Assembly: GCA_902778205.1 (NCBI GenBank)
Contig: CACYWX010000055.1
Span: 2,605 to 14,388, forward strand
Direction: 5' to 3'
Length of the DNA: 11,784 nt
Source of the DNA: an uncultured Ruminococcus sp.
GTDB lineage: Bacteria; Bacillota; Clostridia; Oscillospirales; CAG-272
Positions within the stretch are counted from its first letter, which is position 1, and each line of letters starts with the position of its first letter. Under the pieces are notes generated by a model, which was not told the DNA's origin, searched no databases, and saw only the letters and a program-made list of their open reading frames with translations. Below, piece after piece: positions 1 to 5,468 of the stretch. A program made the translations under genes and the position numbers.

Positions 1-1878
1 ATAGGGCTGGCGGCGTACCTTCTCGGTGAGTTGGCCCCCCTCCCCGTAGCCCACGTAACCGGGCGGGGATCCGATCATCCGGGAGACGTTGTGCTTTTCC
101 ATATACTCCGACATATCGAGGCGGATCATGGCGGAGGCGTCCCCGAACATGACCTCGGACAGGGCCCGGCACAGCTCGGTTTTGCCGACTCCGGTGGGAC
201 CCAGGAACAGGAAGGAACCGATGGGACGGCGCGGATCCTTCAGGCCGGTCCTGCCCCGCCGGATCGCCCGGGCCACGGCCTCCACCGCCGCGTCCTGTCC
301 CACGATCCTCTCCTTCAAGAGTTCGTCCAGCCGTCTGAGCCGCTCGCCCTCTCCGTCCTCCAGCTTCTTCACGGGGATCCGGGTCCATTCGGTGACGATT
401 TCCGCCACGTCCTCCGCCGTCACCTCGGGGGAACGGTCCTCCCGCACGTCCCGCTCTTCGTCCCGTCTGGCCTCCAGCTCGCCGGACACGCGCTTTTCCT
501 CGTCCCGGAGGGAGGCCGCCCCCTCGTAGTCCTCCCCGAGGATGGCCTCCTCCTTCTCCGCCGTCACGGACCGGAGCTTTTCCTCCAGCTCCCGGACCGC
601 GGGAGAAGGAGCGAGACCGGAGAGGCGCTTCTTGCTGGCCGCCTCGTCGATGAGGTCGATGGCCTTGTCGGGCAGACACCGGTCCCCGATATAGCGCACG
701 GACAGGGAAACCGCCGCCCGCACCGCTTCGTCCGAGATCCGGAGCTTGTGGTGCGCCTCGTATTTGTCCCGCAGGCCGAAGAGGATCCGCTCCGCCTCCT
801 CCGGCGTGGGCTCTCCCACCGTCACCGACTGGAACCGCCTCTCGAGAGCCGCGTCCCGCTCGATGTGCTTCCGGTATTCGTCGGGCGTGGTGGCTCCGAT
901 CACCTGCAGCTCCCCTCTGGCCAGAGCGGGCGTTAAGCTATTGGCCGCGTCCACCGCTCCCTCGGCTCCTCCGGCTCCCACGATGGTGTGGATCTCGTCA
1001 ATGAACAGGATCACGGAGGGATCGCTCTTGGCCTCGGCGATGGCGTTCTTCATGCGCTCCTCGAATTCGCCGCGGTATTTGGCTCCGGCCACCATGGCGG
1101 AGAGGTCCAGAGTCAGAACGGTCTTGCCCGTCAGAGTCTCCGGCACGGTCCCCTCCGCGATGCGCTGGGCCAGGCCCTCCACCACGGCGGTCTTGCCCAC
1201 GCCGGGCTCTCCGATGAGGCAGGGATTGTTCTTGGTGCGCCGGGAGAGGATGCGGATGAGACGGGCCGTCTCCGCCTCCCGTCCGATGATGGGATCCAGC
1301 TTTCCCTCCCGGGCGGCCTTCGTTAGATCGGTGCCGTACTGGGCCAGGGTCTCGCCCCGGCCGCTCTTCCGCCTGCCTTCTCCGCCGGAGCCTGCGGGGG
1401 AGGGCTCGCCGGAGGAGGATCCTCTCTGGGCGCCCGCCCGCTCCGCCGCGCCGAGGATGGCGAGGATCCCCCGCTTTACGTCCTCCGCCGACGCGCCTTC
1501 CTCCCGGATCAGCCGGGCGGCGTAGCTCTCCCCCTCCTCCACGGCGGCCAGCAGGAGGTGCTCCGTGCCGATATAGCCGTGGCCCATCCCCACCGCGATG
1601 GAGGCGGAGACCTCGATGATCCGCTTGACCCGGGGCGTCACGTCCTTGGGGGTCAGCCGGACCGGTTCTCCGAAGCCCACGCTGTCCCCGATGAGGCGTC
1701 TGGTTTTGTCGTAGGTAACGCTGTTTTCCTCCAGCACTCTGGCGGCGACGCTGTCCCGCTCCGACAGAAGTCCCAGGAGGAGATGCTCGGTCCCCACGGA
1801 CCCGTGGCCCATCTCCGAGGCCTCGGTCAGGGCCCGGTTCAGCGCGTTCTGCGCCTTCTGCGTAAATCCGATGGTCAT
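1..1878 (-). CDS. clpC: ClpC, Hsp100 AAA+ unfoldase subunit of ClpCP (C-terminus outside window)
   Basis: ATP-driven unfoldase that feeds stress-damaged or phosphoarginine-tagged proteins to ClpP in the cytosol. The 626 codons visible begin with two Clp_N repeats (about residues 5-145), each with a GTEH[L]LL motif (E31 and E106). AAA1 follows, with Walker A GEPGVGKT at 223-230 and Walker B VILFIDEIHT at 289-298 (catalytic E295). A coiled linker with a UVR-like stretch (EDYEGAASLRDEE, about 448-461) comes next. AAA2 has Walker A GPTGVGKT at 560-567 and the pore-loop region GYVGYGEGGQLTE just before the window edge. AAA2 Walker B, sensor 2 and the ClpP-docking loop are not visible. Start chosen at 1878 because GGAAGGAGAA lies 8 bases upstream. 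The UVR-type linker makes ClpC a better call than ClpB or ClpE. The gene is not tightly joined to mcsB: a terminator and about 540 bases intervene, and no CtsR box is seen in that spacer. Confidence 0.96.
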   Translation of the reverse strand, partial: MTIGFTQKAQNALNRALTEASEMGHGSVGTEHLLLGLLSERDSVAARVLEENSVTYDKTRRLIGDSVGFGEPVRLTPKDVTPRVKRIIEVSASIAVGMGHGYIGTEHLLLAAVEEGESYAARLIREEGASAEDVKRGILAILGAAERAGAQRGSSSGEPSPAGSGGEGRRKSGRGETLAQYGTDLTKAAREGKLDPIIGREAETARLIRILSRRTKNNPCLIGEPGVGKTAVVEGLAQRIAEGTVPETLTGKTVLTLDLSAMVAGAKYRGEFEERMKNAIAEAKSDPSVILFIDEIHTIVGAGGAEGAVDAANSLTPALARGELQVIGATTPDEYRKHIERDAALERRFQSVTVGEPTPEEAERILFGLRDKYEAHHKLRISDEAVRAAVSLSVRYIGDRCLPDKAIDLIDEAASKKRLSGLAPSPAVRELEEKLRSVTAEKEEAILGEDYEGAASLRDEEKRVSGELEARRDEERDVREDRSPEVTAEDVAEIVTEWTRIPVKKLEDGEGERLRRLDELLKERIVGQDAAVEAVARAIRRGRTGLKDPRRPIGSFLFLGPTGVGKTELCRALSEVMFGDASAMIRLDMSEYMEKHNVSRMIGSPPGYVGYGEGGQLTEKVRRQPY

Positions 1879-2280
1879 GTGTATTCTCCTTCCGGGAATA
1901 ATGATGTAGGAAACGCTTCGCGTTTCCGGATTAGTGTCCCTGCGCGGGACGGGCGCCGGGGAGGGAAACTCAGGCCGCCGGGTTTGCTCGCAAACCCACT
2001 CCCCGGAGGGTCCCCGGCCATATGGCATAAACCGACCGCTCGGCCCTTCACACAAGCCCGATTGTTCTCCCAGTCCTCGCGCGAACTATGTTTGTGCAGC
2101 TGAAACATGCGTGAAATCCCATCATGGATGATGGGATTTCACGGTTTCCTGCGCCGACGCAGTCGCGCTGGAGCCTCGAAAACAGCGATCGGAACGCGCA
2201 TTAAGGAGCGCGGTGAAGGAGGTTCAAACATGTCATGATCCCCCGCGGTTTTGGTGATGGATGATCCCGTCCTCCCGATA
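1879..2280. other. Hairpin-rich spacer upstream of clpC, no gene called
   Basis: About 400 bases between the mcsB terminator and clpC. It holds several exact inverted repeats: 1909-1927 (8-bp arms GGAAACGC/GCGTTTCC), 1936-1950 (5-bp arms), 1981-1996 (GGTTTG/CAAACC) and 2111-2142 (15-bp arms). The clpC ribosome binding site lies at its left end. A minus-strand frame of 77 codons (2108-1875) crosses it and its TGA overlaps the clpC ATG, but it lacks a Shine-Dalgarno and appears to be made of the hairpins. I see no convincing sigma-A promoter and no CtsR operator here, so how clpC is transcribed is unclear. The block resembles a dispersed palindromic repeat inserted in front of clpC; that is inference. 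Confidence 0.5.
2111..2142. repeat. Perfect 15-bp inverted repeat with 2-base centre
   Basis: GTGAAATCCCATCAT at 2111-2125, GG, then its exact complement at 2128-2142. A further GAAAC (2102-2106) and GTTTC (2144-2148) extend the stem beyond a small internal loop. There is no T-run on either side, so it is not an ordinary intrinsic terminator. It could be an operator for a dimeric regulator, a cruciform or RNA stem, or an element end. It lies about 230 bases upstream of clpC. Confidence 0.85.
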
Positions 2281-2294
2281 CAAAAACCGCGGGG
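2241..2294. repeat. 12-bp inverted repeat overlapping the mcsB terminator
   Basis: CCCCGCGGTTTT at 2241-2252 is the exact complement of AAAACCGCGGGG at 2283-2294, with 30 bases between. The right arm is shared with the 3' arm and T-run of the minus-strand mcsB terminator. The RNA downstream of the terminator could therefore pair with the terminator's own 3' strand. Whether this matters for read-through into clpC is not known. Confidence 0.7.
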
Positions 2295-2330
2295 AAGAGT
2301 CCTGTCCGAGACAGAGGGACTCCTCCCCGC
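2281..2330 (-). terminator. Intrinsic terminator after mcsB
   Basis: On the minus strand a 14-base arm (2330-2317) pairs with 2302-2289 with a single G-U wobble. An inner TGTC/GACA stem follows, and then GGTTTTTG. It sits about 90 bases after the mcsB stop. A strong GC stem followed by five U residues is a classical rho-independent terminator. It should end the ctsR-mcsA-mcsB transcript before clpC. Confidence 0.85.
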
Positions 2331-2420
2331 TTCCGTCCTGCGGAACAGCCGTTTGTATTCCGATCACTCAATCCTTATTATACTGCGTCGTCAGCCGTTC
2401 CGTTCCGATGAGGTCCTGGC

Positions 2421-3437
2421 TTATCTGCTTCCGTGCAGGCCCGCCGCGCTGAGAATGTCCCTTGCGCGGACCGCTCTGGCCTTGTCCAGCTCCGGAGTGA
2501 CGCCGGTCCCCTCCACCGCCGCCAGCGTATGGGGCAGGCAGGTGAACATGGCCTCGTCCACCAGCGGCACGGGGATGTCCGCCAGATTCATCGCCGCCGC
2601 CATGCGCATCCGGGCGTACATGGAGCAGAGTTCTCCGGCCCCGATCCGTCCGGCGTACATCAGCGTGCCGTAGCTGCGGCAGACCTCCTCGCCGATCTCA
2701 GCCCGCTCGTCCTCGGACAGGCCCTCCCGGTACTCCCGCTCTCTGGCGGTGAGACGCTCGGCGGCCTCGGTCACGGTCTTGGCCAGCTCTTCCTCCGTCA
2801 TGCCCATAGTCTCGCGGTTGGAGATCACATACAGTCCGGTGTTCACGCGGCCGCCGTCCAAGGAGCGGATGGAGATCCCCTCCTTGGCCATGCGGAACGC
2901 CGCCCGGGTCAGCCATCCGGATTCGCCGCACAGGGGCAGGTGAAGCGTCGCGCTGACCTTCAGGCCGGTGCCCAGCAGGTCCGGATCCCTTGTGACGTAG
3001 CCGATCTGATCCGCGTAGGCCACGGAGAAGGCCTCGTCCAGAAGCTCCTCCGCCGCGAAGGCCTTTTCCAGGGCCGCCGGGAGATCGTTCCCGGGCACCA
3101 CGGCCTCGATGCGCACGTGATCCGCGCCGCCCACCGTCACCGCCACGGAGAAGTCCTCGTTCTGAAAGACCGCCGCGGGGCTGTTCTTCTCCGCCGTTTC
3201 CCGGGAGACGATCCGCTGTTCGGTCAGGGCCAGCTTCTGCTCCGCTCCGGCCTGTGTCAGATCCGTCATGCTCCAGCCGTCCTCGGCCCGGTACACGGTC
3301 TTCATCTTTTCGATCAGATCCTTCGCCTGATCCGCCGTCATTTTATCGGTAAAGGGATAATCCTCGAGATTTCTGGAAAGCGCCGCCCGGGCGTTCAGCA
3401 CGACGTCCCCGTCGCGTCCTTCTGTCTTGTACCACAT
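2421..3437 (-). CDS. mcsB: McsB-family protein (ATP:guanido phosphotransferase fold), apparently catalytically dead
   Basis: Homologue of protein-arginine kinase McsB, which marks proteins with phosphoarginine for ClpCP. It has 338 residues, close to the family norm, and an intact frame. The start at 3437 has AAAGGAGA 8 bases upstream; a longer frame to 3584 has no support. Family landmarks are clear: the N-terminal MWYKTEGRDGDVV and RNLEDYPF (22-29), DHVRIE (106-111), GTGL (156-159) and ISNR (205-208), and CRSYG further on. Key residues are missing by eye alignment. The SxRxR motif reads NARAA (15-19, second Arg lost). The NEEDH catalytic motif reads GGADH (103-107, catalytic Glu is A105). 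The Cys of CPTN is gone (near 150-153). The Arg of GTGLR is K160, and the second catalytic Glu (GSE) is R197. R17 and R109 remain. McsB is also known as a ClpC adaptor and CtsR partner, so a non-catalytic adaptor role is plausible. The operon position confirms orthology. Confidence 0.88.
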   Translation of the reverse strand: MWYKTEGRDGDVVLNARAALSRNLEDYPFTDKMTADQAKDLIEKMKTVYRAEDGWSMTDLTQAGAEQKLALTEQRIVSRETAEKNSPAAVFQNEDFSVAVTVGGADHVRIEAVVPGNDLPAALEKAFAAEELLDEAFSVAYADQIGYVTRDPDLLGTGLKVSATLHLPLCGESGWLTRAAFRMAKEGISIRSLDGGRVNTGLYVISNRETMGMTEEELAKTVTEAAERLTAREREYREGLSEDERAEIGEEVCRSYGTLMYAGRIGAGELCSMYARMRMAAAMNLADIPVPLVDEAMFTCLPHTLAAVEGTGVTPELDKARAVRARDILSAAGLHGSR

Positions 3438-3474
3438 AGTCACGTCTCCTTTCGCTTCTCCGTCGTCTTCCCGC

Positions 3475-4176
3475 TCATTCGGCCTGAGCGCCGTCGGTGC
3501 CGTTATCCGTTCCAGCGTTCTCAGCCGCGGTCTGCTCTGCGCTTCCGGCCGCCGGGGTCTCCTCCGCCTGAACCGTCTCGGCATGGGCCGCCTGCTTTTC
3601 CGCCGCTTCCTCGGCTCTCAGCTTCTTCAGCTCGTCCCGGATGGCGGCCGCTCTCTCAAAGTCCTCGTTCTTCACGGCCTCCCGCTGTTCCTCGAGCAGT
3701 GCCTCCATGCGGCGCTTCCGTTCGATGCGGCTGCGGTATCTGGCCGGGGCCCGTCCGGTGTGGAGCGCCTTCCCGTGGACCCTGCTCACCGTGGGAGCCA
3801 GCTCCTCGGCAAAGGTCTCAAAGCACTTCGGGCATCCCGCGCCTCTGGTGGCGAAATCTCTGAGGGTGGTTCCGCAGCCGGGGCAGGACTTCTCTTCCTT
3901 CTTCTCCCGCTGGTTCCCGGAGCCCAGAGCCCGGTCCCCACCGAAGAAGCCGTTCAAGAGGCCGTTCAGGGCCTTCATGGGATTCTGCAAGAACGGTTCG
4001 TCAAAGAAGGGGTCGAAATCCTCGAAGAACCGGTCCATCCGGAGCTTCGGCAGCTCGTCCGCCTGCTCCATCTTCTCCGCGCAGTCCCCGCAGAGCCTCA
4101 GGGTCTTCGTCCGTCCGTTCACGTTTTCGTGGTAGTAATAAGTCGCTTCGTTCTTTCCGCATTTTTCGCAGAGCAT
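3475..4176 (-). CDS. mcsA: McsA, zinc-binding activator/partner of McsB
   Basis: Cytosolic zinc protein that binds and activates McsB and links it to CtsR and ClpC. In 233 residues it shows two CxxC pairs forming the N-terminal zinc site (C3, C6, C29, C32), then a second four-cysteine site (C98, C101, C115, C118). A UVR domain follows at about 154-187 (ALLEEQREAVKNEDFERAA), then an Ala/Glu/Thr-rich tail of about 47 residues that looks disordered and is longer than usual. The start at 4176 (MLCEKCGKNEAT) is chosen because GGAGG lies 8 bases upstream and it matches the family N-terminus; an in-frame ATG 33 bases upstream has no ribosome site. It lies 76 bases after ctsR and 37 bases before mcsB, in one operon. 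All eight zinc ligands are present, unlike the partner McsB, whose active site is lost. Confidence 0.94.
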   Translation of the reverse strand: MLCEKCGKNEATYYYHENVNGRTKTLRLCGDCAEKMEQADELPKLRMDRFFEDFDPFFDEPFLQNPMKALNGLLNGFFGGDRALGSGNQREKKEEKSCPGCGTTLRDFATRGAGCPKCFETFAEELAPTVSRVHGKALHTGRAPARYRSRIERKRRMEALLEEQREAVKNEDFERAAAIRDELKKLRAEEAAEKQAAHAETVQAEETPAAGSAEQTAAENAGTDNGTDGAQAE

Positions 4177-4252
4177 GTCCGATTCCTCCGTATTCCGTAA
4201 AAGATTCATCGTATGAGTACCAGTATATGCCGCGCGGGCCGCCGTTATGCCG

Positions 4253-4705
4253 TCACATCATGTAGATCATCAGCATCCGGCGGAAGATTTCCGCGCGCAG
4301 TCCGTCCCGCTTTTCCGGCGGACAGGCATCCAGGGCCGCCTCCGTGAGGGCCTGCATGGCCAGCTTGCCTTCCCGCTCGGTCATGATCCCGTGGTCGACC
4401 AGGTTTCTCAGATACGCCGCCGCGTCCGCCTCCCCCAGGCTTTTTCCCACCGCCTGGAAGAAGTGCATCAGATACTCGCTCCGGCTCATCTGCACCCGCA
4501 CGATCCGGATGTATCCGCCGCCGCCCCGCCGGGAGTCGGTGACGTATCCCCGCTCCGGGGTGAACCGGGAGGTGATGACGTAGCTGATCTGGGAGGGCAC
4601 GCACCCCAGCTTCTGGGCCAGATCGTTCCGGCGCACCTCCGCTCGTCCGCCGCCTTCCTCCAGCATCTTTTCGATCATGGCGGCTATGTGATCCGACAGA
4701 ACCAT
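4253..4705 (-). CDS. ctsR: CtsR, repressor of class III heat-shock genes
   Basis: Dimeric winged-helix repressor of clp genes that senses heat through its wing. The 150 residues match the family length. The helix-turn-helix lies at about 26-47 (RNDLAQKLGCVPSQISYVI). The hallmark tetraglycine wing RRGGGGYIRI is at 59-68, including R60, the position that McsB phosphorylates in characterised systems. The C-terminal four-helix dimer/ClpC-interaction domain spans about 75-150. The start at 4705 has AAAGGAGG 5 bases upstream. It is first in the operon, with two CtsR operators around its promoter, so it is autoregulated. With the neighbouring McsB apparently inactive, release of repression would depend on thermosensing, McsA or ClpC proteolysis; that is inference. 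Confidence 0.96.
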   Translation of the reverse strand: MVLSDHIAAMIEKMLEEGGGRAEVRRNDLAQKLGCVPSQISYVITSRFTPERGYVTDSRRGGGGYIRIVRVQMSRSEYLMHFFQAVGKSLGEADAAAYLRNLVDHGIMTEREGKLAMQALTEAALDACPPEKRDGLRAEIFRRMLMIYMM

Positions 4706-4736
4706 ACCGGCCTCCTTTCCGAAGGAAAACCGTCTT

Positions 4737-4759
4737 TTTGACTTTGACTTTCTTTGTCC
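4737..4759 (-). promoter_or_regulatory. CtsR operator, downstream copy
   Basis: On the minus strand GGACAAA-GAA-AGTCAAA (4759-4743) fits the CtsR consensus of two RGTCAAA-like heptads with a 3-base spacer. A third heptad AGTCAAA overlaps it by one base (to 4737). It lies between the ctsR -10 element and the start codon, where a bound repressor would block elongation or initial transcription. Confidence 0.85.
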
Positions 4760-4773
4760 TTTGCTGTGACCAC

Positions 4774-4802
4774 AGTATACCTCAAAGGTCAGGAAAAGTC
4801 AA
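4774..4802 (-). promoter_or_regulatory. Sigma-A type promoter of ctsR-mcsA-mcsB
   Basis: The minus strand has TTGACT (4802-4797), an exact 17-base spacer, and TATACT (4779-4774). Each hexamer differs from consensus at one position. It lies about 70 bases upstream of the ctsR start, and the -35 is embedded in a CtsR operator heptad. Confidence 0.88.
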
Positions 4803-4819
4803 AGTCAAGGAAAGTCAAA
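4797..4819 (+). promoter_or_regulatory. CtsR operator, upstream copy
   Basis: Plus strand AGTCAAG-GAA-AGTCAAA (4803-4819) with an additional AGTCAAA (4797-4803) overlapping by one base. This is the same three-heptad plan as the downstream copy but in the opposite orientation, and it covers the -35 hexamer. Together the two sites bracket the promoter. Confidence 0.87.
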
Positions 4820-4906
4820 TATAGCTCATGAAGCCGGATTATCCCAATTTAGCATGTTGTTTTCTCTCCGTTTCTCACCGGTTCGCGTTTTTTCTCGCTA
4901 TCTCAC

Positions 4907-4941
4907 AAAAAAAGGCGGGACCGTCCGATTCCGATCCCGCC
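4907..4941 (-). terminator. Intrinsic terminator after the peptidoglycan-binding gene pair
   Basis: Minus-strand GGCGGGA (4941-4935), a 14-base loop, TCCCGCC (4920-4914), then seven T residues (4913-4907). It lies 7 bases beyond the stop of the gene ending at 4949 and insulates it from the ctsR promoter. Confidence 0.93.
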
Positions 4942-4948
4942 GTATGGG

Positions 4949-5455
4949 TCAGCAGTCCTCCGTCATCCCGTTGTACGCCATGGCCAAAGCCCGCCATGTG
5001 CTCCGGTCCGCGCGTCCCGTGGGAGAAAGGCCCGCCGTCCGCTGAAACGCCGCCACCGCCCGCTCCGTCTCAGGCCCGTATTGTCCGTCGGACGGCACGC
5101 CGGACAGAGGATACGCCCCCTCCAGCCCCCGCAGGACCAGCTGTAAGAGCGTCACCCCGTCCCCGCGGTCTCCCGGCGACAGATTCAGCTCCCGCACCTC
5201 CATCAGGACCGGCGCGCACCGCTCCTCCTCCCCGGCACAGCACGCCGCCAGCGCGTCCCAGGTCTCCCGGCCGCAGATCCCGGTCACCGGCAGGCACCGC
5301 TTCTGCTGAAAGGCCCGCACAGCCCGTTCCGTGCTCTCGTTCCAGGCTCCCGTCACCGGGATGTCCAATTCCGGGTCTCCCCAGGCCGCCGCCATCCGGC
5401 AGAGCATCCTCTGCAATACCTCGATCCGTCCCCTCCGGTCCGTCAGATCCGCCAT
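4949..5455 (-). CDS. Small protein with two peptidoglycan-binding domains
   Basis: A protein of 168 residues made of two PG_binding_1-type repeats (about 8-65 and 90-160). Each has the signature DGxxGxxT..AVxAFQ...GLxxTGxxxxxTW: ELDIPVTGAWNESTERAVRAFQ in split form in the first, and QYGPETERAVAAFQ...TGRADRSTW in the second. It has no signal peptide, no membrane segment and no catalytic domain. The start at 5455 is preceded by AAGGGGG with 6-base spacing; a longer frame to 5629 only overlaps the upstream gene. It follows the upstream three-repeat protein by 13 bases, so the two are co-transcribed and probably act together on the cell wall or spore cortex. The lack of a secretion signal is odd for a wall binder, although it is common in this spore-associated family. 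Confidence 0.85.
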   Translation of the reverse strand: MADLTDRRGRIEVLQRMLCRMAAAWGDPELDIPVTGAWNESTERAVRAFQQKRCLPVTGICGRETWDALAACCAGEEERCAPVLMEVRELNLSPGDRGDGVTLLQLVLRGLEGAYPLSGVPSDGQYGPETERAVAAFQRTAGLSPTGRADRSTWRALAMAYNGMTEDC

Positions 5456-5468
5456 GTCGATCCCCCTT

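Noticed and set aside
31..1525. Several long plus-strand open frames opposite clpC
   Set aside because: They are antisense to a gene with clear ClpC motifs, rich in Arg, Pro and Ser, and lack ribosome sites; typical shadows in GC-rich DNA.
1875..2108. A 77-codon minus-strand frame ending in ATGA overlap with clpC, as a leader peptide or small gene
   Set aside because: No Shine-Dalgarno at its ATG, and its length is made of the inverted repeats. Kept only as part of the repeat-element finding.
2377..2382. TATAAT on the minus strand just after mcsB, as a promoter for clpC or a small RNA
   Set aside because: Exact -10 but no acceptable -35 at 16-18 bases and no extended -10 TG; it also lies upstream of the terminator, so it would not serve clpC.
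3438..3584. Upstream extension of mcsB overlapping mcsA
   Set aside because: The Arg/Pro-rich extension has no family similarity, while the start at 3437 has AAAGGAGA at proper spacing.
2433..3863. Plus-strand frame of 476 codons opposite mcsB and mcsA
   Set aside because: Antisense to two recognised genes, and its repeated Arg/Pro-rich strings are a codon-usage artefact.
4177..4209. Upstream start for McsA at 4209
   Set aside because: No ribosome site, and the extra 11 residues do not belong to the family N-terminus; the start at 4176 has GGAGG at good distance.
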